From: Ampullaceana balthica
Lineage: Eukaryota; Mollusca; Gastropoda; Lymnaeidae
Length of the DNA: 64,000 nt
NCBI GenBank assembly: GCA_944989445.1
Contig: CALYLW010000042.1
Span: 853,242 to 917,241 of the forward strand
Direction: 5' to 3'
Numbering within the stretch: position 1 is the first letter of the stretch; each line of letters begins with the position of its first letter. This document shows, in pieces, positions 26,244 to 37,040 of this stretch. Below the pieces are notes generated by a model. The model was not told the DNA's origin and did no database searches. It saw nothing but the letters and a program-made list of their open reading frames with translations. A program made the position numbers and the translations under genes.

Positions 26244-28205
26244 AGTTTTTGTATGATAAATATCAATAGTTTAAAAATGTTGATTTTCAAAAAAATCCTT
26301 GCACCTTTCTTTTTACATTAAAAATACAAAAAGGGAAGTTTTGTAATGGAAATAATTATTAAATTTATTTTTTAAACTTTGAAAATTTAGACATGATGGT
26401 TTTTGTACTGTAGATGTTATTTGACATAACAACTGTTAATTATCACCGTGAGATAGTTGAGTAGCATCTTGAAGCAGCTGCCTCGTAATTAAATATCACT
26501 TTTAGATCCGGTTCAATATGGGGCAAGTGATTACAAAATTTAGAAAATGGACGTGTGTACGATAAATAATATGTAAAGAAAATAAATACTAAACCACAGA
26601 ATACTTGGTATGCCGCACTCAATGAATGACAATAAAACCCAAAAATTAATGGATGGCACCATAAAAGAAAATAAATAATAATAAAAAAAGCATCGCACTA
26701 TAGTTTGAAATAACACTTGAAAATACTGTAGCTTAAAAAGGGGGGGGGGAATGTAAAATTGGATTTCTCATCTATTGTTCATATGTTAAAATAACTTAAG
26801 ATTTAATATTGGAATGGTATGTAATGTTAATTATTTTCACAGTAAATTCAGTAAAATATAAAATTTGAGACTGAATAAATATCATAAATTGAAAAAAAAA
26901 TCATAAATTTAATTCCAGATCTGATGTAAAACTCTGAATATAAATATAATGAAACTATGAAAACTGACATCCACTGATTACCAGCAGTGATATGGTGCCT
27001 AAATCAGATACTGACACAATAACTAAATGGAATGTAAAACTGACAAAAAAAGGGTGTACATTGTATAGTAAGCAAAATAAAATAAGCTGTACAGAAAATA
27101 AAAAATATTAGAAATGAAAACCAAATTATTCACAACCAAGAAAGAAGAGCCGAAAATTTAATGTTTGTTCCTCAACACTAAAAATGATATTTCTTAATGT
27201 TTCAGATCTGTAGCTTCTCTAATGCAAAAAGGATATCTTGATCTGGTTTGATCAAGTCATAAAAAATGTGAATTCATGGAATGAATAAATAATTGTATAC
27301 ACAGTCAGATCTATCACTGAATCAGGTGTGGGTATGATGAGCAAATACAAGACCAGGTTGATGACTGGACTCAACCTCCCAATACATCTGTAGCGAGGTA
27401 TCTTGATATACAGCACACATATGATAGCCAATGTGGGAACTATTTAAAAAAAAATATCATTCAAAAAGGAAAAGTAAGCTAGAGAAAAAAAAGTGAAAAG
27501 AGGGGAAGGGGGGCGGGGGGTTATGCCAAATTTAAGAAGATTTTTTAAAGAAAAATTGACCCCCAGCTACTTAAAAAATGTATTTGACAATTTGTAAGAA
27601 CAATTCAGTTAAAAATTAATTACATGTTTTTCCAATTTTTAATTTTTTTTTCCTATTTCTTAGACATAAAATATTTGTATTGCTAATAGTTTCAAGTGAA
27701 TTTAGATTGTTATACCATACAGCATTTACTTTTCAACAACCCTCCCCTGAAATATTTAAATAAATATAAAATATGAAACATTTGGCAAGTGTCTAGATTG
27801 GATATGTTTACAATCGTATAAATACATTAGCTTTCAGGTTCGAGCATGAAAGGCTGATTGGCAAAATATCCACCTCTCTTTAGATGTTGTGAGAGAGTAT
27901 ATTGCAAAACTTATAACCATGACATTTAAGACAACAAATTTAAATTTGCTATTACATTAGATTTAAAACAAAAACAGAAAGTAGATTTAAAAAAAAACCA
28001 CAAGAAAGTCCAACGAAATTAAAGTCAGTCACATCTACCTAACTGTGACGCAATTTTCTCTGTCCAGCCGCTGTTTCGTCTGGCATGAAGAGATTGTCCA
28101 TCCTTGAGACATTTTGTGAATTGAATTATCCATGGAAAGCCTTGCACCTTATCAAGGGGTACAGATATATTTGTCACTTCCCAATCCTTCGAACAAGTCA
28201 GATGC

Positions 28206-28260
28206 TTTATATATATAAATATATATATATATATATAAATATATGTATAGTTATATATGT
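28206..28260. repeat. (AT)n-rich simple repeat
   Basis: Imperfect TATATATAAATATATATATA tract in the region downstream of the homeobox stop codon. Confidence 0.85.
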
Positions 28261-28595
28261 TTCACTTCCTCATTAGGTTTTGCTTGAAGGGAGGTCATAT
28301 GTCGTCCAATCCTTCCTTGAAGGATCTAACTTCATAAACGAAACCAATACGTTACATCTGAGGGGAGAAAATGGGTTTAAAATGTGTATACCTTGTATAG
28401 TGAGCTTTAAAAAAAACTCTGCGTGTGTCATAGTGTGAAGGGTCCTTGTGGTAATTTACATAGATGCATTCTGGGAACAAACGAATTCGATCAGTTGAAA
28501 ATAACAGCAACACTTTTATACATCATTGTCATCAATATCTTACTGTATTCAAATAGTGGACGTGCATCGCTTCAGTTTGACTGAATAAACTACAA

Positions 28596-28680
28596 AGTTT
28601 TGTAAAGACATGATGTCATGTGACAGTTGTCCTTGTAAACACATGGGCCATGTGATGACAACACAGTATTAAAAAAAGAC
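28596..28680 (-). other. Palindrome cluster just 3' of the Onecut stop codon
   Basis: Several nested inverted motifs lie 40-125 bp after the stop codon. ACATGGGCCATGT is a perfect 6+1+6 palindrome. CATGATGTCATG, and the GTTGTC / GACAAC pair, can also form stems. In the mRNA this could fold into a small structured element of the 3'UTR. This is inference from sequence symmetry only. Confidence 0.35.
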
Positions 28681-28721
28681 ACCTCACCATGACACAGGAG
28701 AAAATGTCCCAGCTATTATGG

Positions 28722-29011
28722 TTAGCTCTTATTGCACGCTGATACGCTTTCGCGATTGTTGTTTCCGTTGTCATCTTGCCATTTATCCAACGATCGCCTC
28801 CGTGCATTCATGAAGAAGTTGGCCACTGTCGTGACCTCCAGCCCCAGCTGTTGGGCGATTGTCTGTTGCATCTCTTTACTGGGTCGCTTGGTCTCTTTGA
28901 AAATGGCATGAAGCGTACGTCTCTGAATATCGGTGAACACCAACCGAGGCTTCTTAGGGGGCCTGTTCTCTTCTGGCGATTTATCCACATCTAGTTCTTT
29001 CCGTTTGCAAG
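28722..29011 (-). CDS. Onecut homeobox gene, terminal exon with homeodomain
   Basis: This is the last coding exon of a Onecut-class (HNF6-like) transcription factor, a nuclear DNA-binding protein with one cut domain and one divergent homeodomain. The exon starts at 29011, after the acceptor CTTCTACTTCATAG, in phase 1, and ends at TAA (28722-28724). It encodes 95 full codons plus a split Ala. The order is: linker ACKRKELDVDK; basic NRPPKKPR; a 60-residue homeodomain at about exon residues 19-78; then an Asn/Ser-rich tail ending SACNKS. Helix 3 reads VANFFMNARRRSLDKW and has Phe48, Met50 and Asn51. The Phe48/Met50 pair is diagnostic of Onecut factors. The start in the middle of the AA-CKRKE linker matches the known intron between cut domain and homeodomain in this family. 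The cut domain is not in this exon. Onecut factors act in neuronal, and in vertebrates hepatic and pancreatic, gene control. Confidence 0.96.
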
Positions 29012-31181
29012 CTATGAAGTAGAAGCAAAAGATAACTATGTTAGTCAGCAGGTAAACATGAACATCTAGGATTGTGTCAGTAGCTAGCCTATAGATTCCA
29101 CAAAATAATAATACTCTACAAACCAAACAATGATAATCAGCCATGATGACCACATTATAAAGTCTTACAGGACTTGGTGATAAATTGAAAGATTCTGAAT
29201 ACTTTTGAATAAGATGCTTTACAATCATTCATGTTGGATTTTTTGTTGCCTTCCATTTTTATGGAGTATTAATAATCAAATAGCAAAAATTTGTTCTGCT
29301 CAAATTTGATTCTTGTAAAAAAAACATCTTCAATTGCATTTATAGAGCCATAAAAATACTTATAAGAATGTTTTGTTTGTTGCCTAACAAATTTGTGAAC
29401 TTTTTTTTTCTTTAATAAAAATATGAGTATTAAATAGATGTTATAACTAAGGAGAATTCAATTTTACAGATGCCTGCTGGGAATTTTAAAAAATAAAAAA
29501 ATTATAGCAGTGCTAATAGAACCTGAGAAGGAAAAATCAATAATTTCACTGGCATTTTTACATAGACAAAGTTGGCCAATTTTTATACAAGGTTTTATTG
29601 TATTTTCAACTAAAGGAACAAGACTATTTTTTTATATTTAAACTTGTTCGAAGCACACTCAAATATACTCTATTGCTGAGCCAGGTACATATTGTAAAAT
29701 AACTAATATTCATGTTAATGATCCCTAGCTTTGTTGCCCAAAAATACTTTCATTATCTCTCATAAATTAATAATAAAAGTAAAAATTCAACAACACAATA
29801 ATAACTATGTTAAAAAGTAAATGATGATCCTTTAATAAAAATAACTTAAAAACACCCTTTTTATTTTAACCCTTTAATAATACAAAAGGATATTTTAAAC
29901 CAATTTTTACAGCTGACATATTTATCTCAAATAAGGAAGTAAGAGATGACACAGGGTCACATTGCAACAGACCTAATCCATGTGCCAGCTTCTAAAATAT
30001 TGTGCCAATAAGTTTATGCATGAAAGAAAGCCAAACAAAATACTTTTTGTTCATCTCTATGATACAATGCTGTGGTGAAACATGTCAACTAAACACACAC
30101 CCACAAACTGTTCACTGTGCCTAAGCCATGAATGCCATCAGTCAATGAAACAACACAAATAACAAGCACATACAATAAAATAATGAGATATTGAGATATA
30201 AGTCTTGTTGCATGTGTTTAGGGACAGGCTGATAGTGACAGATAGTAAATAGCTTTTACTTCAGTATTCTTCTTAATGGGCACAACAATATTTATTTACA
30301 AGTTTGAAACTATAAAAGATAAATGACTAATCGAGAAAGGTTATTTACTAAAAAATAAAAGGTTGAAATGTGCATAAAAGTAACCTGCACCAGTGTTCAC
30401 CGTTTCATGATTATAACACGTGTAATCATAAGTTTTTTCTTCAAATTGGGAATGACTATTGGAATGATTAGGTTGATAAGCCATCAAAATAATTTTAAAT
30501 TTTACTATCATTTATGTATATAAATATGTTCTTCAGTTACATTTGGAAATTCCAGGCAACTAACTTAATTGTTGGTTACAAAGTAAGACAAAAAGTTTTT
30601 ACCACCAATTGTAAACTAATAAATAACATTAAAAAGAAAAAAATGGTTTTCTTTCCTACATTTTACTTAAGTTATTTGTTATTTCAAAATTTCAAATATA
30701 AATTTTTAAATTCTTCTTGAAAATTACTTTTTGACACTGAGAAAAGTAAGTTTTTTGCTTTTGTTTTTAATTTTTTTTTAATTTATGTTGTTTAAATATT
30801 TTTTTTTATACCAACATTAACATTCAATAAATATTGTGTCCTTTTCAAAAGAGCTTTACAACATGCTATGCAGACTTTTCTGGCTGAAAACTTTCATATT
30901 GGTGAAACTTTATATTTAAAAACATAACTCATTTGCTTCAAAAATATAATATTAAATCTAAAACTTTATCTTCATTTGCAGCTACAAATCGTAAGTTTTA
31001 TTTCATCTTATCATGGACATGAAATTTGATATCGTCCTCATGCAGGTATCTTGTTCCACAAAACTGCAAATTATCTTTGGATTGTTGAGGAACATCATGT
31101 CATGTGTTTCAGAGAATTTCAAACGTTAAAAATTTGCCATCGTGCCAAGTAGCATTAGTCTGCTGGCTTGCTAAAACTCAC
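29012..31181 (-). other. Onecut intron between 72-bp exon and homeodomain exon
   Basis: A 2170-bp A+T-rich phase-1 intron, GT donor at 31181-31180 and AG acceptor at 29013-29012 on the minus strand. No minisatellite, no recognisable ORF and no mobile element. Confidence 0.7.
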
Positions 31182-31253
31182 CTTCGGGTATATAGTTCTG
31201 CTGACCAACAAATCCTGGTTTTGTGGGTGACTGGGAGGGTTTGAATGCTGAAC
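31182..31253 (-). CDS. Onecut linker cassette exon (72 bp, phase 1-1)
   Basis: On the minus strand a 72-bp segment is bounded by a strong acceptor (CTCTTCTCACCCCACAG) and a consensus donor (GAAG then GTGAGT). Both ends are phase 1, the phase of the homeodomain exon acceptor 2.17 kb downstream. It is open throughout and would encode a completed Gly, then SAFKPSQSPTKPGFVG, QQNYIPE, and the G of the next Ala codon. That adds 24 residues, Pro/Ser/Gln/Lys-rich and likely disordered. Because it is symmetric it can be skipped without a frameshift, so it fits an alternative cassette between the cut-domain exon and the homeodomain exon. Known parallel: mammalian HNF-6 beta has 26 extra residues in this spacer compared with HNF-6 alpha. 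Seen directly: splice sites, phase, open frame. Inferred: membership of the Onecut transcript and alternative use. Confidence 0.72.
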
Positions 31254-33690
31254 CTGTGGGGTGAGAAGAGTTTAACCTTAGACCAAAAGCCAAACAACCA
31301 CCAGGGTTTTTAACAAAATGGGGGCAGGGTAGGGAGGGTCTATACATCTTCATTTATTTACCAAATCAGTCAAGAAAATAAAAATTAAATTAAAAATGCA
31401 TTACAAGTGCTGTGTATTTCAAAAAACATTTATTTAAAAATTAAATCGTGAAAAACAATTAAAAAATGTGGTAATGCTATAAAACTAGAATATAATTGTT
31501 TTTTACACACATTTTTTCATGACTAAGACACAAGAAGAAAAATAGAAAACACAAGACACTTATCTATGATACAGTGAGACAACAGTGTGATAATGATCAG
31601 CCATTAAACATTTAATGGCTTGGTAAATTGATCATTATGAGCTATTTTAAATCAGGGATGGTTACAGACCAATAAAACAACATCACTGCACAACTACATG
31701 GGGCCACCACAGCCTTAGGGTAGAGCTTCCTAACTGTTGGCCTTTTCTCAGTGGCCAAGTTATTGTTATTTTTTTAAAAATCCAGCAGACAAAGATTGAA
31801 GTTAGTCAGTATCTAAGCTGTCAATAAATATCTAATGGGGGTAAATGAAACCAAATATAAATTATAAGTATCAGGTATAAAAAAACCAAATAGTAATTAT
31901 GCTTCAAACAATGGATTAGAATTAATAATTGCTAAAGAAAAATTGTTTTGTATTATGAATTACGTTTTTGAATTGAAGCTCATGAAACTTATGCAAAAAT
32001 AAACAAAAGAGCATTAGGAAAAGGTGAACAGGTAAGTTGGTTGAGATGCATTTGTTTTTACAATGCTGTCATTTTACTAAAAAATCAATCAGAATCCAAA
32101 GCTCAGAGTTCACTACAGATGCTTAATAAATAATTCCCCCATAAACCAGATGTAATTAAATTTCCTTTAGCTCCAGGCAAATAAATACGCAGAGACCCTC
32201 CCTCATCTCCTGATGTAATTCATGTTTAACAATAACTTTACTAAGGTGTATTTCTATTTCACAAACCGCTGCACCAAAAAACACCATGAAACGGAAGACA
32301 TAAGACAACCACGCTTGACAGGTGAAAAATAAGACACGCATACGTCTAAAAACACAACTCAGGCCTAGCATACAACACCACTCATCTACAGCAACACTCA
32401 TCTACAACCCCAAAGACATCACACATAAACCGCAACTCAGGCCTGGCATACAACTACAACACCACTCATCTACAGCAACACTGACAGCTGCCTGGAGGAC
32501 TCTATTGATCCATACATGGCATGCCTTGTACTTGGATGAAAAATGTGCGTCCTATTATTTACTAAAGTCTTTAACAAGGCATCAATCACCACCCCCCATA
32601 CATTTATAAAAAATCTAGAGCCAACATAGGCAGGGTGGGGAAAATTACAGACACACACATATATACATTATAATATTTACTGGCTCACACACCTTCCCTT
32701 ATATATACATGTACATTTATTTTGCCTATAGCTCCAGGTATACAAAGATGATAAATTGCTAAAGAATTCCCTCAAGACGGACACAAATTATAGGAAGAAT
32801 TAGGATAGCACTGGTAGTAATCACAAGTCCCATCAGTAGTACTACACAATTGTGTTGATAGTTAATGACCTAAATGCTAGTGGTTGGCAAAGCATGCTCT
32901 TCGTTCACCAACGGTGCTAGAAAATGGTGCGGCAATTTAAAAATCTCCCGTGAAACGATGGTGGCGAAGCGGGGGACAAATCAAGTACTTAGGGTATTTA
33001 TTTTATCACACTTAGAGTTAGTATGATTGCAAACCAAAAACATCAAAGTAACATATCATTGGAAACATGAGTTTTACATATCATGCCTGTTGAATGAACA
33101 CAAAATGTGCACACCGTTATCGGGAATTTTGCCGCGCCTATTGAGCTCTCCGTTAGTGATTCAAGTTTGGACAATAATAAAACATGACAAACCTGAGTTA
33201 TTTTCCTTTATACTATGTCTGTACACATACTTTTTAAAACATATAGGACACGTGTGACGCTTAAGGGAAATTTTGAGTGCTCTAAAAGGGAAAAGGGGAA
33301 GGGGGTTAACGGCAGACATTTAGTTGAGGGAAAAAGAAAGAAGAACCCGTCTTTTGGGAGGAAAGGGTCCTTTAGAGAGGGCATTCAGAAAAGCGAGTCG
33401 CCATGAGCAATCGATAACTGATTTCATGAATGAACGCAGAAACAAGTCGGGGGAAATAGGGGAAAAAAAGAGGAGAGGGGGGGGGGTTGGGAGGCGGCGG
33501 CTCGGGCAGGCTGCAGTGTACAGGGGGCGGGTGCGGGGAGGGGTGGCGCTGATGGCCGCCTGGCATGAGACTGGGAAACGTTAGTTTTATTGATGGCGGA
33601 TTGTCGTCTGATATCGCCACAACGGCGCGGTGATGCAATAGTGTTTCTTGTAAACACCTCACCGGGCAACATGTTCATATTATCAAGATA
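31254..33690 (-). other. Probable Onecut intron, proximal part
   Basis: A+T-rich DNA upstream of the cassette exon on the minus strand. 32345-32485 holds a two-copy imperfect duplication (AACTCAGGCCTAGCATACAA, then CACCACTCATCTACAGCAACA). No cut-domain or N-terminal Onecut exon was recognised. Confidence 0.5.
33270..33640. other. GC- and purine-rich block with G-runs
   Basis: The plus strand is purine-rich (AAAAGGGGAAGGGGG..., AGAGGAGAGG) with a G-run near 33479 and GGGGGCGGGTGCGGGGAGGG near 33522, so G-quadruplex formation is plausible. ATGGC motifs at 33551 and 33593 resemble YY1 cores. A CpG-type promoter or boundary is possible. Overlapping frames on both strands are low-complexity and not credible proteins. 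Confidence 0.35.
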
Positions 33691-33958
33691 TATCTCTGGT
33701 GGTCAGTCGGATAATCCAGATATACGCCCGGTGGTTAGTCAGATAATTCAGATATATAAGTCTGGTGGTCAGTCGGATAATCCAGATATACGCCCGGTGG
33801 TTAGTCAGATAATTCAGATATATAAGTCTGGTGGTCAGTCGGATAATCCAGATATACGCCCGGTGGTTAGTCAGATAATTCAGATATATAAGTCTGGTGG
33901 TCAGTCGGATAATCCAGATGTACGTCTGGTGGTCAGTCGGATAATCCAGATGTAAGTT
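33691..33958. repeat. 66-bp minisatellite built of two ~33-bp halves, ~4 copies
   Basis: Each 66-bp unit pairs GGTCAGTCGGATAATCCAGA with GGTTAGTCAGATAATTCAGA, two diverged 33-bp monomers amplified as a dimer. Period checked at 33701 and 33767. Looser related units trail to about 34100. Confidence 0.95.
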
Positions 33959-34870
33959 AGTTGTTAGTCAGATAATCATGATATACGTCTAATGGTCACA
34001 GAGATAATCCAGATCTGCGTCTAGTGGTCTATATGGTAATCCGAATTTCCGCCTTGCACATATTTACATCTTGTGGTCAGACAGCCCGTGTTTATATATC
34101 TCATGGTCAGTTACCTGTAGTATCATACACCAATTAGAAAAACAACGTTCTACAGCTGCTGTTTGCACGCTTCTCATAGTTTGCTACATTATGGTCTACA
34201 AGACGAGAGGGGAGGGGAGAACCTCTGCGGCAGCGGTTTAATAGATCGTGAACCACATGCCGTTAAATCTTGTATTAATTTAATTTTTTTTTAATCACAC
34301 AATTAAAACAAAAATTAGTTTATTTTAAAAAAATCTATTGAAATGTTATAAATAGACGGTTATCAAGATTTGAAATTCTTAATTTTTTAAAAAATATTTA
34401 AGTGTGTTGTAAACGACGCACCTTTGTCCAGTTAACATGCTAGGGGAAAATATACAATTTTCTCCGTCCAATGACCGACTGACTGTATGTCTATCATTTG
34501 TGCTGGTTGTGTGAGTGCTCACAAGCGGTTGAAACTTTGACACGACTGTTCTAAAAGGCAGGGGGGAAAGTTGGCAAAAAAATGTGGTTGAAATTACAAT
34601 GTGAAAAATCCATCGCAATAGGCAACACTTTTAAACGTTTATTTCTGGTCTGCTAGCCGCAGACGGCGGCCACCAAAACAAGATATCAGAGCAGAAGCCA
34701 CGGATACACTACACCAATGGCAATAGTACTTTAACGTTAGCAAACATGCCCTTTCATATTGATGACATAATGTTATCCATATTTGTATGACAGTCCCGGT
34801 AGTTACAATCGTTATACGGAGTTAATGGATTTTCCAGTATTTTACCATCATTATACCATATCGCCTGTTT
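33959..34870. other. Non-coding DNA
   Basis: Degenerate tail of the 66-bp array to about 34110, then unique A+T-rich DNA. No gene is supported. Confidence 0.5.
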
Positions 34871-35962
34871 CTTTAGTGTACCGAATACAGTGGGCCCTAT
34901 TGAATGTGTCTCTGATATCATACTTTAGTGTACCGAATACAGTGGGCCCTATTGAATGTGTCTCTGATATCATACTTTAGTGTACCGAATACAGTGGGCC
35001 CTATGGAATGTGTCTCTGATATCATACTTTAGTGTACCGAATACAGTGGGCCCTATTGAATGTGTCTCTGATATCATACTTTAGTGTACCGAATACAGTG
35101 GGCCCTATGGAATGTGTCTCTGATATCATACTTTAGTGTACCGAATACAGTGGGCCCTATGGAATGTGTCTCTGATATCATACTTTAGTGTACCGAATAC
35201 AGTGGGCCCTATGGAATGTGTCTCTGATATCATACTTTAGTGTACCGAATACAGTGGGCCCTATTGAATGTGTCTCTGATATCATACTTTAGTGTACCGA
35301 ATACAGTGGGCCCTATGGAATGTGTCTCTGATATCATACTTTAGTGTACCGAATACAGTGGGCCCTATTGAATGTGTCTCTGATATCATACTTTAGTGTA
35401 CCGAATACAGTGGGCCCTATGGAATGTGTCTCTGATATCATACTTTAGTGTACCGAATACAGTGGGCCCTATTGAATGTGTCTCTGATATCATACTTTAG
35501 TGTACCGAATACAGTGGGCCCTATGGAATGTGTCTCTGATATCATACTTTAGTGTACCGAATACAGTGGGCCCTATTGAATGTGTCTCTGATATCATACT
35601 TTAGTGTACCGAATACAGTGGGCCCTATGGAATGTGTCTCTGATATCATACTTTAGTGTACCGAATACAGTGGGCCCTATTGAATGTGTCTCTGATATCA
35701 TACTTTAGTGTACCGAATACAGTGGGCCCTATTGAATGTGTCTCTGATATCATACTTTAGTGTACCGAATACAGTGGGCCCTATGGAATGTGTCTCTGAT
35801 ATCATACTTTAGTGTACCGAATACAGTGGGCCCTATGGAATGTGTCTCTGATATCATACTTTAGTGTACCGAATACAGTGGGCCCTATTGAATGTGTCTC
35901 TGATATCATACTTTAGTGTACCGAATACAGTGGGCCCTATTGAATGTGTCTCTGATATCATA
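34871..35962. repeat. 52-bp minisatellite, 21 copies, one variable site
   Basis: The unit contains CTTTAGTGTACCGAATACAG, TGGGCCCTAT, then T or G, then GAATGTGTCTCTGATATCAT. Starts at 34871 and 34923 confirm the 52-bp period. As far as I can read, units are identical except at the T/G position. The order of that base over 21 units is T T G T G G G T G T G T G T G T T G G T T. Confidence 0.97.
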
Positions 35963-36944
35963 TTTCAAGTATCTGAAAGATAATTAATCATGATGATAAA
36001 ACAAGCATATATTAAAGTTCGCCGAATGTCGCTCGTGAATATGGTGGGTTCGGAATTCGTCCAAGATAATGGGGTGGCCATGCCCCTGAAACAGTGGCGT
36101 ATCTGTTGATCTCGTGCCCCACTTTGAACATTCCCGGGAAGATTAGGGAACAAGGAAATCACCATGTTAAGGAAATATTAAAGAAGCAATCCAAAACTCA
36201 TGAAGCGCATATGATGCTCGCGGAATATGTTGAGCATATGATGCTCGCGGAATATGTTGAGCATATGATGCTCGCGGAATATGTTGACTTTAGCGCAAGT
36301 TGTAAGACACAAATCAATAAAAGCAGTACACATATTAAAAATAAATCTATACGGTAAATGGTGTTGAGAATGGTCGGGTGATATATTGATATATATTCGC
36401 CGGTCCAACGAGGCAGTGCTTCTTGGATAGAGAGCTAACTCGTGTCAAAATAAGAGTAAACCGCTAAATTAAGATACGTAAGTCAGATTGGTATGATCTA
36501 AGCCACGTCAAATTGGTGTATGATCAGAGGTCACAAACAAGATTTAACATACATCGGCGTTATCGTGCGACTGGAGGTGGCATGACGAGGTAACTTTTTT
36601 GAAGTTGTTGGAAGCGTTGAGATGACACAACTAAGGAGGACTACTGATATTTGTAAATAAACAATGGGGGCGGGCGCTCACATTAGAATGAAAACACTCA
36701 CTCACCCAGTCACAGATCTGCTCATTCGCACGAATAATATCACTCGACGTTAGGCTCGATGTACGGGCTTTATGGGGGCGAGTGCGGCCTCTTGGGCAAG
36801 TCGTGGACACATGGCACGCTTTCATTGGAGCTTGGAGATGGAAGAAAGAAAGAGGGAGTGAGGCCAGAGTCAGATGGTGAGAACCGCTGGAGGCGCCAAT
36901 GAAGAAACAGAAACGAGACAAAAAGAGGAATTTCGTTGAGTGAG
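35963..36944. other. Non-coding DNA with 27-bp triplication
   Basis: Unique DNA apart from three 27-bp copies at 36208-36288, listed separately. No gene is recognised. Confidence 0.5.
36208..36288. repeat. 27-bp repeat, 3 perfect copies
   Basis: CATATGATGCTCGCGGAATA followed by TGTTGAG at 36208, 36235 and 36262. The open plus frame (HMMLAEYVE) is incidental. Confidence 0.95.
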
Positions 36945-36971
36945 AAGAGAGAGAGGAGAGAGAGGGGGAGG

Positions 36972-37037
<66 letters not shown>
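36945..37037. repeat. (GA)n simple repeat
   Basis: A polypurine GA tract, pure from about 36978 to 37036 and imperfect at its left end. Confidence 0.95.

Positions 37038-37040
<3 letters not shown>

Larger units (their letters stand above)
19615..28721 (-). other. A+T-rich, minisatellite-poor block; likely Onecut 3'UTR and 3' flank
   Basis: About 9 kb directly downstream of the Onecut stop codon on the minus strand. It is A+T-rich and has no minisatellite, in strong contrast to both sides. Long A+T-rich 3'UTRs are known for Onecut genes such as ONECUT2, so part of this block is probably 3'UTR. Many TTTATT sites (AATAAA on the minus strand) prevent placing the poly(A) site. Minus-strand Pumilio-type UGUAAAUA motifs occur at 21051-21058, 21886-21893 and 22551-22558. 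A hAT-like MITE sits inside at 21289. No other ORF is convincing. Confidence 0.4.

Noticed and set aside
28808..28994. Other frames overlapping the homeodomain exon on both strands
   Set aside because: Shadow frames of the Onecut exon. Only the frame with FFMNARRRSLDKW is conserved.
28722..29228. Treating the whole 168-codon minus frame as one coding unit from its first ATG
   Set aside because: Residues before ACKRKE are intron translation. A good acceptor lies at 29013-29012, and the family's known intron falls in this linker.
33372..33678. Proline-rich minus frames near 33.4-33.7 kb as a Onecut N-terminal exon
   Set aside because: They are readings of a purine/G-rich low-complexity tract, with no cut-domain residues or conserved Onecut motifs.
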